The notes: generated by a model from the sequence alone, not told the origin. A stretch of DNA of 38,646 nt from Microcaldota archaeon (GCA_021827925.1 JAKATZ010000028.1:1-38646), one strand, 5' to 3'; positions 7,713 through 18,061 are shown, numbered from the stretch's first letter. Translations and numbers: made by a program.

Positions 7713-8435
7713 TTGCTGCGGTATTTATACCAGATAAAGAACATCGATATAAAAAGGTTTATCGCTTCGTGCGCAATCCTATTGGCAGGATGGATGGCAT
7801 ATTTAGCTGTATTTGCAAATTTGGGTTTCCTGTCTTTCATATTGACCTCCGCCCTTATAATTTTAAACATGGCCCTGTTCTTTGCAGCATTGAAGGTTAA
7901 CGGAATATCGGGTTTGGCAAAACTTGAAAAAGAAACCACCCACAAAACAGACGTGGCATATCTTATAGGTGTGATGGGCAGTATGATCCTAATATTGTTG
8001 GTTCCCCCTCCTGGCCGTACCGGTCCTTCCATTGTTTCCTCGTGTATTGCAAGCCCTGGATACTACTGCAGCAATCCGGTTTTTGGCCATTCGACAGGCA
8101 ACATAACGGTACAGATAGGACAGGATACTGGAACCAATTGGACTGCAGTGAATGCGATATTTGTGCCTGATCAGTATGAATCGGCAGTTGTTTCAGCGCA
8201 GAACCTCGGGAGCGGAGGAATAGGGGGTTTCGGAACAGCGTATTCAGCTAATGTGTATTCAATAGGCAGCATACCTTCCGGCACACAGACAACAGTACAT
8301 TTCAACGCATGGAATGGAATCATAGTTGCAGTCGGAACAGCAGCGCTAGGATACATATGGGTTTCGTACACAACACCTGCAGACAATACGGCCCAATATA
8401 CAGTGCTGGCATCTATAGGTGTGAATGCAACCTGA
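7713..8435 (+). CDS. membrane-anchored surface protein: N-terminal TM segments plus a beta-rich ectodomain
   Basis: About three hydrophobic segments, then CIASPGYYCSNPVFGHSTGNITVQIGQDTGTNWTAVNAIFVPD…; TTG start in track. Confidence 0.6.
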   Translation: MLRYLYQIKNIDIKRFIASCAILLAGWMAYLAVFANLGFLSFILTSALIILNMALFFAALKVNGISGLAKLEKETTHKTDVAYLIGVMGSMILILLVPPPGRTGPSIVSSCIASPGYYCSNPVFGHSTGNITVQIGQDTGTNWTAVNAIFVPDQYESAVVSAQNLGSGGIGGFGTAYSANVYSIGSIPSGTQTTVHFNAWNGIIVAVGTAALGYIWVSYTTPADNTAQYTVLASIGVNAT

Positions 8436-8442
8436 CGACAGT

Positions 8443-8733
8443 CTATAGTCCCTGGAAGTCTGATGCGACCTTCCCCGGAGGGAAAATCCTGCCGTTCTGC
8501 GCCTCAACCGGTAGCCCGGTTTCCAAAGCTATCCTCTTAAGCTCCGACATGTCTATCATCCTTTCTGTAAAAAGTTCAGCGTATTCTATATTTCCCAGAG
8601 TCACCCTCTTCACCTCAAAAGTCATCTGCTGAAACATGCCGCTCCTCACCACGCGGATCTTTATACTGCCTTTCTTTATTATCTCCAATGTTTTTCCTGT
8701 GATATCCGCAGCCATAAGCAGCACCCTTTCCAA
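8443..8733 (-). CDS. hypothetical protein, 96 aa (or 90 aa from internal MAADITGK)
   Basis: Coding-like ORF with TATA (TTTATATAAA) about 25-40 nt upstream on the minus strand. Confidence 0.55.
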   Translation of the reverse strand: MERVLLMAADITGKTLEIIKKGSIKIRVVRSGMFQQMTFEVKRVTLGNIEYAELFTERMIDMSELKRIALETGLPVEAQNGRIFPPGKVASDFQGL

Positions 8734-8848
8734 TGGAGTTCGGCAAGCACTTTATATAAACCCTAGCACCACGGAAGCCCGATACCCTACAATATCCAAC
8801 AGCAGCAGTAATGCATCTTATACCTGTCTCGGTAAATCACGGGCAACG

Positions 8849-8859
8849 TTATTTAAATT
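8849..8859 (+). promoter_or_regulatory. TATA box (TTATTTAAATT) for the nuo operon
   Basis: Centred about 28 nt upstream of ATG 8882. Confidence 0.5.
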
Positions 8860-8881
8860 GTCTAATCTTGTATAGGGGTGT

Positions 8882-9244
8882 ATGGTGGCGCTTGCATACA
8901 TTGCTGTACTGGTCTTTATCCTATTCTCCATCGCAGAGCCTGCGGGATTGCTTCTGACTTCAAAGCTAATGAGAATAAACAAGGAGCAGAACTCCATATC
9001 CAAGCTCAATTTCGAGAGCGCTGAGGAAAGCGTAGGAAAGCGCATAACGATAATGTCGGAGTACTTCCACTACTTCTCTGCGTTCCTTGCATTCGAGATT
9101 ATAGTGGCCGTTATTCTGATCTGGGCCGGTGTGGCGAGGTCTCTGCCAAAGACCGCCAGCGTGGGGATTCTCATGCTCGCGCTTCTGGGGTTCGCAATGG
9201 AGGGATTCGTGATAATATTCGCCAGTAAAAAAGAGGAGGGCTAA
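8882..9244 (+). CDS. nuoA: NADH dehydrogenase-like complex I subunit A
   Basis: Three-TM protein, FESAEESVGKR loop, MSEYFHYFSAFLAFEI, first gene of nuo operon. Confidence 0.8.
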   Translation: MVALAYIAVLVFILFSIAEPAGLLLTSKLMRINKEQNSISKLNFESAEESVGKRITIMSEYFHYFSAFLAFEIIVAVILIWAGVARSLPKTASVGILMLALLGFAMEGFVIIFASKKEEG

Positions 9245-9816
9245 TGGATTATGAGATAGACAGGAACAGCGGGGAGTTCCTTAATGCTAAGAAGGAAATG
9301 GACATGCTTGTCATGGAGTCGATGAAAAGCCAGAAAGTAAAGCCAAACGTCGTATTCGCGAAGCTCTCGGAGCTTACGAAGGCCTTTTCCGGCAGCATAG
9401 TGCAGTGGTCAAGGATAAATTCACTATGGCCCCTGCAGTTCGGCCTTGCATGCTGCGCTATAGAGCTCATGGCATTCGGCTCGCCGCGTATAGATGCGGA
9501 GCGCAAGGGTTACCTCCTCTTCAGGTCGACGCCACGGCAGGCAGACGTGATGGTAATAGCCGGATGGGTTACAAAATCGATGGTGCCTGAGATAAAACGC
9601 ATGTACGAACAGATGGCCAGGCCCAGGTACGTGATAGCGTTCGGGGAGTGTGCCACTGCCGGAGGTCCGTGGTGGGAGAGCTACAATATAATAAATGGGA
9701 TAGACCAGGTACTTCCTGTTGACGTATATTCGATAGGCTGCCCTCCAAGGCCCGAAAATCTTTTCGAAGCCCTGATGAAGCTCCAGAAGAAGCTTGGTGG
9801 TAAGGTTGAAGATTGA
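9244..9816 (+). CDS. nuoB: complex I subunit B (N2 Fe-S cluster)
   Basis: FGLACCAIELMAFGSPRID, FGECATAGGPWW, YSIGCPPRPENLFEALM. Confidence 0.95.
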   Translation: MDYEIDRNSGEFLNAKKEMDMLVMESMKSQKVKPNVVFAKLSELTKAFSGSIVQWSRINSLWPLQFGLACCAIELMAFGSPRIDAERKGYLLFRSTPRQADVMVIAGWVTKSMVPEIKRMYEQMARPRYVIAFGECATAGGPWWESYNIINGIDQVLPVDVYSIGCPPRPENLFEALMKLQKKLGGKVED

Positions 9817-10174
9817 AAGGAACTTCCTGAAGCCTAAGATGGCCGAGATGAAGAAGGAAGGCTTCGATTATCTTGTAAAGATAACGGCCGTCGACTATGT
9901 GACTTACGTCGAGGCCGTTTATGTAATCAGGAACATCGATAAAGATACCGAGATGCTCCTCGAGGTAGATCTGGATCCTTCCGATCTGTGGCTGCCTACA
10001 ATGCTTCCTATTTACAAGGCGTCCGACTGGTACGAGCGCGAGCTTCAGGAGATGTTCGGAATTGAGATAAAAGGCAGGAGAGCTCGCCGACTTCTGCTCG
10101 AAAAATGGGACGGCAAGGAATATCCATTGCGTAAGAGCTTCAAATGGAACGCGCCTTACGCTACGAGTGAATGA
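9794..10174 (+). CDS. nuoC: complex I subunit C (30 kDa-like)
   Basis: LDPSDLWLPTMLPIYKASDWYERELQEMFGIEIKG; TTG/GTG start overlapping nuoB. Confidence 0.9.
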   Translation: MVVRLKIERNFLKPKMAEMKKEGFDYLVKITAVDYVTYVEAVYVIRNIDKDTEMLLEVDLDPSDLWLPTMLPIYKASDWYERELQEMFGIEIKGRRARRLLLEKWDGKEYPLRKSFKWNAPYATSE

Positions 10175-11270
10175 TATGTCTGTAACAAGGATAAACGTAG
10201 GGCCAGTGCATCCAAGCACACACGGCGTATTCCGCATGGTTGTGGATGTTGATGGTGACACTGTGCTTGGGGTGGAGCCTCACATCGGCTTCCTACACCG
10301 GGGAGTTGAGAAACTTGTCGAGAACCGCATGTATCTGCAGTGCCCGCCATACATGGAGAAGCTGGATTACATAGCCCCGATGGCGATGGGGGACAGTTAC
10401 ATCTCGGTTGTCGAGAAAGCGCTTGGAGTGGAAGTGAAGCCAAAGGCCCAGTACGTACGCCTGATACTTCTTGAGTTGCAGAGAATAGCAAGCCATCTTC
10501 TATGGCTCGGCACCCTGTGCAACGATATAGGCCAGATGTTCACCGGTTTCATGTGGGGCTTCAGGGACCGTGACATAATACTGCGCCTGCTGGAAGACGC
10601 CACTGGGCAGCGAATGTTCTACGTAAACATGAGGCTAGGCGGGCTTGTACGCGATCTTCCTGCCGATTTCGAGGAACATGCCCTGAAAACGCTCGATTAC
10701 TTGGAAGGCAGACTGGCCGATTATACCGATCTGCTGGAAAAGAATCCCATATTCATGGAAAGGATGAAAGGCATAGGTATCCTGAAGGCTGAAGATGCGA
10801 AAGATCTCGGAGTCACCGGTCCTGTACTGCGGGCATCAGGGGTATCCTATGATGTGAGGAAGAACAATCCATATTACGCTTACGCCGCCCTAAACTTCAG
10901 GCCCGCCATACAAGGCAGCGGCGACAACTTCGCAAGGTACAAGGTAAGGATGCTCGAGATGGCAGAGAGCATACGCCTTGTGAGGGAAGCATTCAAGAGG
11001 ATGCCAGACGGCGACGCCACCGGAATGCAGATACGGCTGATAACTCCGAAGGCCCAGAACCGGATATCCACGGTGAGCAGGGAATGCCCGCGCGGGGAGC
11101 AGTTCCTGTATCTTGTGGCTGATCCACAGAAAGCTTATAGGTTCTCGATCAGATCGCCGACGTTCATCAATCTGGCAGCGCTGAGTCATATCTCAAAGGG
11201 GCAGCGGTTTGCAGATATAATTGCGATACTTGGCACTCTTGACCTGGTGATGGGAGATGTCGATAAATAG
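10167..11270 (+). CDS. nuoD: complex I subunit D (49 kDa-like)
   Basis: INVGPVHPSTHGVFRM, EPHIGFLHRGVEKL, C-term LDLVMGDVDK. Confidence 0.95.
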   Translation: MNDMSVTRINVGPVHPSTHGVFRMVVDVDGDTVLGVEPHIGFLHRGVEKLVENRMYLQCPPYMEKLDYIAPMAMGDSYISVVEKALGVEVKPKAQYVRLILLELQRIASHLLWLGTLCNDIGQMFTGFMWGFRDRDIILRLLEDATGQRMFYVNMRLGGLVRDLPADFEEHALKTLDYLEGRLADYTDLLEKNPIFMERMKGIGILKAEDAKDLGVTGPVLRASGVSYDVRKNNPYYAYAALNFRPAIQGSGDNFARYKVRMLEMAESIRLVREAFKRMPDGDATGMQIRLITPKAQNRISTVSRECPRGEQFLYLVADPQKAYRFSIRSPTFINLAALSHISKGQRFADIIAILGTLDLVMGDVDK

Positions 11271-12258
11271 CATCTACGGGCTCTTTGTCTCAGGGCTCAG
11301 TTCGAGCAATCCCCTTACATTCCTGGTCTCGGTAGTGGCGTACGCAATAATAATAATGGTGATAATGTCTGTATTTGCATACCTCTTCGGGTGGGTCGAG
11401 AGAAAGCTAATAGCAAAGGCACAGTACAGGCACGGTCCCACCTATGTGGGAAAATTCGGAATACTGCAGAATCTGGCAGATCTGATCAAGCTCATCGCAA
11501 AGGAAAAGATGGTTCCGTCGAATGCCAACAGGATTCTATTTGCGCTGGCTCCTCAGATACTAGTGGCGATGGCCACCCTCCTAATACTGCTTCTGCCTTT
11601 CTCTCCAACGCTGCAAGCGACAAATCTTGGGGTAGGCCTGCTCGCGATATTCGTGATACTGGGTTTCACTCCCATACTGCTCTTCATCGCTGCATTCTCG
11701 AGCGGTAATAAGTTCGCCGACATAAGCGGCCAGCGTTCTGTCCTGCTGCTTATAAGCTACGAGTTGCCCATGATGCTCGTGATAGCTTCTGTGGCCCTCA
11801 TCGCAAACGGATACAACCTGCAGCACATAATAGCTGGCCAATCAAAGTTTGCATACGCATTCATAATGCCGATAGGCTTGTTTATATTCTTCGTAACCAT
11901 GCTCGCGGAGTTGGAAAGGACGCCGTTCGACCTCAGGGAGGCGGATTCCGAGCTTATAGCGGGATGGCTGACCGATATGAGCGCACCATACTATGCTCTT
12001 TCATTGCTTCTAGATTATACTCGCATGTTTCTTGGCGGCCTTCTTATAGCGATCCTCTTTTTCGGCGGCTGGTCAGGACCTCTGCTCCCGCCTGCTGCAT
12101 GGCTGGTAATAAAGGCTTTTCTGATAGCACTGTTCATCATAATAATCAGGGTTACTCTTGTCAGGATGAGGATAGACCGTGTGCTGAGGTTCGGATGGGC
12201 GTGGCTGATACCCCTAGCATTAATAAATCTTGTACTGACTTATGTATTATTCGGGTGA
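11257..12258 (+). CDS. nuoH: complex I subunit H
   Basis: GWVERKLIAKAQYRHGPTYVGKFGILQNLADLIKL, ELERTPFDLREADSELIAGW. Confidence 0.95.
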   Translation: MSINSIYGLFVSGLSSSNPLTFLVSVVAYAIIIMVIMSVFAYLFGWVERKLIAKAQYRHGPTYVGKFGILQNLADLIKLIAKEKMVPSNANRILFALAPQILVAMATLLILLLPFSPTLQATNLGVGLLAIFVILGFTPILLFIAAFSSGNKFADISGQRSVLLLISYELPMMLVIASVALIANGYNLQHIIAGQSKFAYAFIMPIGLFIFFVTMLAELERTPFDLREADSELIAGWLTDMSAPYYALSLLLDYTRMFLGGLLIAILFFGGWSGPLLPPAAWLVIKAFLIALFIIIIRVTLVRMRIDRVLRFGWAWLIPLALINLVLTYVLFG

Positions 12259-12265
12259 ATTCCTA

Positions 12266-12628
12266 ATGATAAAGCCAATATCGAAAGTAATCAAGGCCCT
12301 TGCGGAGGAGAGGTTTACCACCGAATTCCCTGAAGAGAAGGAATCGCTTCCGGATTCATACAGGGGGATGTTCAGGCTTGACAGGGACACCTGCATAAGC
12401 TGCTCAGCATGCGAGCGCATATGCCCTAACAAGACAATAACAATGGTGGGGATAATCACCGATCGCGGGGAGAAGGTAATGCCGCAGATAGGCATAGAGC
12501 GCTGTCTCTTCTGCGCGCTGTGTGCGGAGGTCTGCCCTCCGAAATGCCTCACGCTTGGCAAGGAGTACGAAGTCTTCGTGGCTTACGACAAGAGGGATCT
12601 CATAAAGAGGCCCGAAGAGCTGGAATAG
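12266..12628 (+). CDS. nuoI: complex I subunit I, 2x[4Fe-4S] ferredoxin-like
   Basis: CISCSACERICP and CLFCALCAEVCP. Confidence 0.93.
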   Translation: MIKPISKVIKALAEERFTTEFPEEKESLPDSYRGMFRLDRDTCISCSACERICPNKTITMVGIITDRGEKVMPQIGIERCLFCALCAEVCPPKCLTLGKEYEVFVAYDKRDLIKRPEELE

Positions 12629-12630
12629 AC

Positions 12631-13110
12631 ATGATACCTTATGAACTACCGATATTCATTTCAGTATCAGCGCTTACCGTATGCGCTTCCTACGCAGTGC
12701 TTGCCGAGAAGCAGATATTCCGCTCTGTAATAGCACTCACTCTCGCATTCACGGGCAGCTCCCTTCTCTTCATGTTCCTGGATCAGACCTTTGTGGCGTT
12801 CCTGCAGCTCTTCATTTTCGTAGGAGGCCTCTCAACATACCTCATTGTTGCGATAGCGGCTGAGGAAACAAAGAAAAAGCCGATAAGCATAGCATACTTC
12901 ACAGTGCTGGCGCTTCTGCTCTCCGCCGGGCTATCCGCGATAGCAGTACGCTCGGGGCCCGCCTCCGTTCATGGAAGCAGCTTCCTTGGCGCAGCTTCCG
13001 CTGCCATATCCTCATACTATCCGATGCTATACGCATCCGCACTGCTCCTGTTTGCTTGCACTTTGGGCAGTGTGATAGTTCTAAAGAAGCACATAAGGTT
13101 GATAGTATGA
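12631..13110 (+). CDS. nuoJ: complex I subunit J
   Basis: Five-TM-like protein between nuoI and nuoK; AFLQLFIFVGGLSTYLIVAI. Confidence 0.85.
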   Translation: MIPYELPIFISVSALTVCASYAVLAEKQIFRSVIALTLAFTGSSLLFMFLDQTFVAFLQLFIFVGGLSTYLIVAIAAEETKKKPISIAYFTVLALLLSAGLSAIAVRSGPASVHGSSFLGAASAAISSYYPMLYASALLLFACTLGSVIVLKKHIRLIV

Positions 13111-13415
13111 TACCTCTTGAATTTCCAATGGTGCTGGGAATGGTCGTGATAGCCATAGCACTTGCTGGAATTTCCACCGAACGCCATTTCATAGTAATAA
13201 TGCTCGCCGTGGAGCTAATATTCCTGGCAAGCACCATACTGCTGGTCTCGTTCTTTTCATATTCTACTGATCCTAACCCGATAGGCGTAATGGCTCTGAT
13301 ATCCGTCTGGTCTGTCGCAGCGGCAGAAGTCATAACCCTGATAGCATTCTATGTGTACATCAAGGCAAAGGGTTACGATTTCGACGTTACGAAGCTTTCG
13401 AAGATGAAGTGGTAA
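13107..13415 (+). CDS. nuoK: complex I subunit K
   Basis: Small three-TM, HFIVIMLAVELIFLASTILLV, AAAEVITLIAFYVYI; ATGA overlap with nuoJ. Confidence 0.9.
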   Translation: MIPLEFPMVLGMVVIAIALAGISTERHFIVIMLAVELIFLASTILLVSFFSYSTDPNPIGVMALISVWSVAAAEVITLIAFYVYIKAKGYDFDVTKLSKMKW

Positions 13416-13418
13416 AAA

Positions 13419-15221
13419 ATGATCGCGCTGATACTGTTATTGCCTGTATTCATTGCATACATTCTTACGGCAGTGCTTCCCAACGGGCCACGGATAAAGT
13501 ACTTTGCAATAATCGGCACGCTGGCAAGCCTGGTCCTCCTTCCATTCATCGGATACGGCAACTACTCCGCACGGTGGTTTGCCGTAGGCGGATACGGCTT
13601 TGACCTTTCGGTATCCGTAGCGCCTCTGAACTACATGCTCCTTGCAATAATCTTGATAATAGCGCCATTCGTATTCCTATACTCTTTCGGATATATCAGT
13701 GCTAGGAACGAGCAGAAGCGTTTCTACCTGGAGATGCTCGGGTTTGAGCTTTCTATGCTCGCATTCGCTATGAGCGGCGGCCTGCTGCTGTTGTTCATAT
13801 CCTGGGAATTCCTGAGCTTCACGAGCTATCTCCTGATAGGCTTCTGGTACGGCCGGGCCGCGCCTCCCCGCGCCGCACGCAAGGCATTCACCATAGTCCT
13901 GATCGGGGACCTCGCACTTCTGGGCGCCATTGTGATATTGTGGAACATCTTCGGAAGCCTAAGTTTCAGCACTATAGCACTGGCTGCTACTCCTATAGGC
14001 CAGGCATACTCCTATTTCGTTTCCGCCGCAGTGCTCTTGATAATCGCGATATTCACGAAATCTGCGCAGTTTCCTTTTCATGAGTGGCTCCCCGATGCGA
14101 TGGAGGGTCCAACTCCCGTATCGGCATTCCTGCACTCCAGCACGATGGTGAAAGCAGGTGTCTTCGCATCAATACTGCTTCTTCCTGTATTCATTGCAAC
14201 TCACACAACTTCGATACTGTTTTACGGCAGCGCCATAACAGTCGCACTCTCTACACTCAATGCAATGAAGGAAACCCACATAAAGAAAGTCATAGCGTAC
14301 TCAACGATCCAGGAGCTCGGCCTCATGATATTTGCGATAAGCGGCGGCGCAGTCCTTGCCGGAATATACTTCTTCCTGGCTCAGAGCTTCTATAAGGCTC
14401 TTCTTTTCTTCAGCTCAGGGTTGATTATGAACGCGTCCGAAACGGAGGATATAACAAAGGCGTACGGCCTGTCTTATAACAAGCTAATCTACTTCTCAAC
14501 GGCATTCGGAGTACTCTCCCTGGCAGGTTTCTTGCCGTTCGACGGTTTCTTCTCGAGCGCCTCGATCAGCTCGTCTTTTTCCTCAAATCTGGTCGTCTAC
14601 GTTGCCGTAACTGCGACAAGCCTGCTTACCAGTTTCTACATATTCCGCTGGTTTCTCCTAGGCTCAAGGCCTACGAAAAATGAGCGCATAAAGGTATCTT
14701 ACGCACATCAGCCCAGAAGCATGGTGTATAGCGTTGTTGCCATGGCCCCTCTGCCTCTCGCAGCATCAATAGTATTTTTCTATCTGAAAGGATTTCTCGT
14801 GTCCAGCACTCCCTACTACCTCTACGGATATCTGTCTTCAAGCGCAATCCATATCTTACCTGCAGACGCCATTCTCGAAACCGCAGTAATACTCGCAGGA
14901 GCAGCCATAAGCTTTGAGGCAATCAGACGCAACACCGTCCTAAGAAACCGGCCTCTTTACTATCTGGTGTACAGCCGCATCGTGTTTGACGCGGCGTACA
15001 CTCATTTCGCAAGGTTTGTTTACGAGATATCCGAAGGCGTTGCGCTTTTCGACCTTTACGTGAGCGATGCATTCGATTCGGTGGGAAAAGCAGTACTCCG
15101 ATCTGGATACGCGCTGCGGAGGCTATCATCCGGAAGCATAAACCTTTACGTGCTTGCGTTATCGATAGGCATACTCCTGATAATAGCTTACGCATACCTT
15201 ACGGGCATACCTGGTGTTTAA
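13419..15221 (+). CDS. nuoL: complex I antiporter-like subunit L
   Basis: SAQFPFHEWLPDAMEGPTPVSAFLHSSTMVKAGVF, KKVIAYSTIQELGLM. Confidence 0.95.
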   Translation: MIALILLLPVFIAYILTAVLPNGPRIKYFAIIGTLASLVLLPFIGYGNYSARWFAVGGYGFDLSVSVAPLNYMLLAIILIIAPFVFLYSFGYISARNEQKRFYLEMLGFELSMLAFAMSGGLLLLFISWEFLSFTSYLLIGFWYGRAAPPRAARKAFTIVLIGDLALLGAIVILWNIFGSLSFSTIALAATPIGQAYSYFVSAAVLLIIAIFTKSAQFPFHEWLPDAMEGPTPVSAFLHSSTMVKAGVFASILLLPVFIATHTTSILFYGSAITVALSTLNAMKETHIKKVIAYSTIQELGLMIFAISGGAVLAGIYFFLAQSFYKALLFFSSGLIMNASETEDITKAYGLSYNKLIYFSTAFGVLSLAGFLPFDGFFSSASISSSFSSNLVVYVAVTATSLLTSFYIFRWFLLGSRPTKNERIKVSYAHQPRSMVYSVVAMAPLPLAASIVFFYLKGFLVSSTPYYLYGYLSSSAIHILPADAILETAVILAGAAISFEAIRRNTVLRNRPLYYLVYSRIVFDAAYTHFARFVYEISEGVALFDLYVSDAFDSVGKAVLRSGYALRRLSSGSINLYVLALSIGILLIIAYAYLTGIPGV

Positions 15222-16589
15222 ATGATGGCAATAACGCTTCTATTCCTGCTATTCTCATCCGCACTCCTATTCGGAAACACTGCACTTAAGCTCTACGGTA
15301 AGAAAAAGCAGGTACTCTCGTTAAATCTGCTCCTGCTTGCACTCCTCTCTTTATCCTCATTGTACATGCTTCTCTCCGGAACCGATTCCGTTGTGGCAGG
15401 AATGATCTCTGTGGATCCGTTCTCTGCATTCTTTGCGCTTCTATTCACCCTCGGAATGATACTGGTGCACTTGCTCGCATACCAGTACTCTGAAGACTAT
15501 CCTGGATTCGCGCTGCTTTCATGCTTTACGCTGGCTGGCATGTACATGGTTTCGCTTTCCACAACAATCATAACTATATTCGTAGGACTTGAGCTAGCAT
15601 CAATACCTACCGTCTTCATGATACTGCTATCCAAAAAGAGCCTTGAGGCAGCAGCAAAGCTTTTCATCATGGCTTCAATAGCCACCGCTATATTCTCGCT
15701 TGCAATGGCACTAGCATACGGAGGTTCGAACACACTTTCGCTGACACATTCGCAGGAGAGTTCCCTTATGTTATTCGCGGCCCTTCTTTTCATAGCGGCA
15801 CTCGGATTCGAATCGTCAATCTTCCCGTTCAACCTTCTCCTACCTGACGTGTATCAGGGAAGTCCCGCGTATCTGACTTCTATGCTTGGCGGCATTAACA
15901 AGAAAATGGGTTTCTCCGCACTGATACAGATACTCATACTGGTCTTTATAGCATACAAGTCGGCCTTCGCGGTCATAGCAATAGCATCTGTGCTAACGAT
16001 GTTCTATGGAAACATAGTGGCGATGATGCAGAAAAACATCAAGAGGATGCTCGCGTACTCCTCGATAGCGCAGGCAGGATATATCCTGATAGGAGTAGCC
16101 ACCGGCACGCAATCTGGGATAGCGGCGTCCCTTTTCCAGATATTTTCGCATCTTTTCATATTCATAGGCCTGATGGGTATAGTCGCGTGGCTTGAGGACA
16201 GGAACAGGCACGACATAGATGCGCTGATAGGACTTCACAGCGAGAACAGGCTTGCTGCATTCTCCCTCGCTCTATTCATGCTCTCCCTTGTAGGGCTTCC
16301 ATTCACTTCCGGATTCATCGGCAAGTTCCTGATATTCACGGGGGCGATAGGAGCGAATCTTGCAATACTCGCGGTCATCGGGATAATAAACAGCGTGATA
16401 TCTGTGTACTACTATGCAAGGCCCATAATGGCGGCATACACTGGCAAGGCGGATCCAAAACCCGCCAAGCTAAGCGCCCCTGTACTTATCACTATCACAG
16501 TCTGCATTGTCGTCACGCTCCTCTTTGGCATATTTCCGCAGCCGTTGGTATCAATGGTGAGCCACGCAAGTAGCTATCTGTTCCGGTGA
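15222..16589 (+). CDS. nuoN: complex I antiporter-like subunit N
   Basis: FPFNLLLPDVYQGSPAYLTSMLGGINKKMGF, KRMLAYSSIAQAGYILIGV. Confidence 0.92.
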   Translation: MMAITLLFLLFSSALLFGNTALKLYGKKKQVLSLNLLLLALLSLSSLYMLLSGTDSVVAGMISVDPFSAFFALLFTLGMILVHLLAYQYSEDYPGFALLSCFTLAGMYMVSLSTTIITIFVGLELASIPTVFMILLSKKSLEAAAKLFIMASIATAIFSLAMALAYGGSNTLSLTHSQESSLMLFAALLFIAALGFESSIFPFNLLLPDVYQGSPAYLTSMLGGINKKMGFSALIQILILVFIAYKSAFAVIAIASVLTMFYGNIVAMMQKNIKRMLAYSSIAQAGYILIGVATGTQSGIAASLFQIFSHLFIFIGLMGIVAWLEDRNRHDIDALIGLHSENRLAAFSLALFMLSLVGLPFTSGFIGKFLIFTGAIGANLAILAVIGIINSVISVYYYARPIMAAYTGKADPKPAKLSAPVLITITVCIVVTLLFGIFPQPLVSMVSHASSYLFR

Positions 16590-16601
16590 TAGCAGTACGG
16601 G

Positions 16602-17993
16602 TCAGACAAGCATGCCTGGCAGCAGTCCGAGCGTTATTGTTGCAACCATAAGGAAGATTCCGCAGTATACAACACTCCTTCCCAACTCCCTGTACGCCCC
16701 GCTCTCCTGCCTGCTTAAGAATACCCTCTCTACAAGCCAGAGCAGAAGCGCACCCAACATCAGTATTGCACCGAGAGGTACTATGCCAAGGAAACCGAAT
16801 GATCTGAACGAGCCTATGAAGATCAGAAGATCGCCTATGAACCCTGAAGTGAGCGGTATCCCTATGACTGCCACCGATCCCAATATGAACAGATACGCCA
16901 GAGCCGGGAAGTTCCTTACGATTCCTTTCAGCTTCGAGATCTCCAGGGTGCCGAAAAGCTCATCAAGAGTGCCCGCTATAAGGAAGAGAACAGAGATCGC
17001 TATTCCATGGCTAAGCATTGCATAGAGAGCGCCGTTCGTGCCGAATACGCCCACGGCAGCGGCTCCTACTGCGACAATGCCCATGTCAGCAACGCTGGTG
17101 TATGCTATCGCCCTTTTGAGATTCGTCTGTCTCATCGCAGTGAACGACCCATATACTGCGGAGAATCCGAAAACGAGGGCCAGATAATATCCGTAATGCA
17201 TTGCTACTGGAAGCATGAGAAACATGAGCAGAAGGCCGTAACCTCCGAACTTCAGGAGGACTCCTGCGAGTATCATACTCCCTGTTGTGGGTGCTTCGGT
17301 ATGGGCATCAGGCAGCCACGTATGGAAAGGAAACACCGGCATCTTTATCATGAACGAGACTATCAGGAGCAGCGAGACAAGTACCTGGGTTGCGTAAGGT
17401 ATGGTGTCCGCGCTGCCTATTATTCCGTATATGCTGAACGTGTGGGGTGTGACTGAGGAGTACAGCAGTATTACCGAAACAAGTAGCAGGAGACTGGAGA
17501 TAAGCGAATATATTATGAATTTGAATGCAGCATACCTCTTGTCGTATCCTCCATAAATGAATATTATGAAGAACATCATCACCTCGGCTATCTCCCAGAA
17601 TACATAGAAGAAGAAAAGGTTTGCAGAGAGGAATACTCCAAGGGACGCGCCTTCCGCTATGAGAAATATCACATTGTAGATCCTCTCTCCTTCCCTTATA
17701 AAGTATTCGCCAACCATTGACGCAGCGAGGAAGACTATCGATGTCATTATTAGGAGTATGGTGCTAAGCCCGGTGAGCTGAAAGCTCAGGCTCAATCCTA
17801 AAGTGCTGAGATATCCGACGCTGAATGAAACATCGGCATGGTTAATGTGCATGTAAACTGCCAGTATCGAAAGCAGGAACACAGCAAGAGCCGCTCCGAA
17901 GGATATCCTGAAAAGATGCCTCCTGTCAGATACAAGCACCGGAAGAATAGAGATAAACGGTATCAGTACTATCAAAGGCAGTATTGGATTCAT
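16602..17993 (-). CDS. nuoM: complex I antiporter-like subunit M
   Basis: MPVFPFHTWLPDAHTEAPTTGSMILAGVLLKFGGYGLL; convergent to nuoN. Confidence 0.93.
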   Translation of the reverse strand: MNPILPLIVLIPFISILPVLVSDRRHLFRISFGAALAVFLLSILAVYMHINHADVSFSVGYLSTLGLSLSFQLTGLSTILLIMTSIVFLAASMVGEYFIREGERIYNVIFLIAEGASLGVFLSANLFFFYVFWEIAEVMMFFIIFIYGGYDKRYAAFKFIIYSLISSLLLLVSVILLYSSVTPHTFSIYGIIGSADTIPYATQVLVSLLLIVSFMIKMPVFPFHTWLPDAHTEAPTTGSMILAGVLLKFGGYGLLLMFLMLPVAMHYGYYLALVFGFSAVYGSFTAMRQTNLKRAIAYTSVADMGIVAVGAAAVGVFGTNGALYAMLSHGIAISVLFLIAGTLDELFGTLEISKLKGIVRNFPALAYLFILGSVAVIGIPLTSGFIGDLLIFIGSFRSFGFLGIVPLGAILMLGALLLWLVERVFLSRQESGAYRELGRSVVYCGIFLMVATITLGLLPGMLV

Positions 17994-18061
17994 GTCAACT
18001 CCGAAAGGAAAATCTTTTATTATCTACCAGGATAAGAACATATAAAGCAATTTGTGTTCTT

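Noticed and set aside
9569-10261. 230-aa minus strand ORF
   Set aside because: Antisense to nuoB/nuoC/nuoD, which have unambiguous motifs
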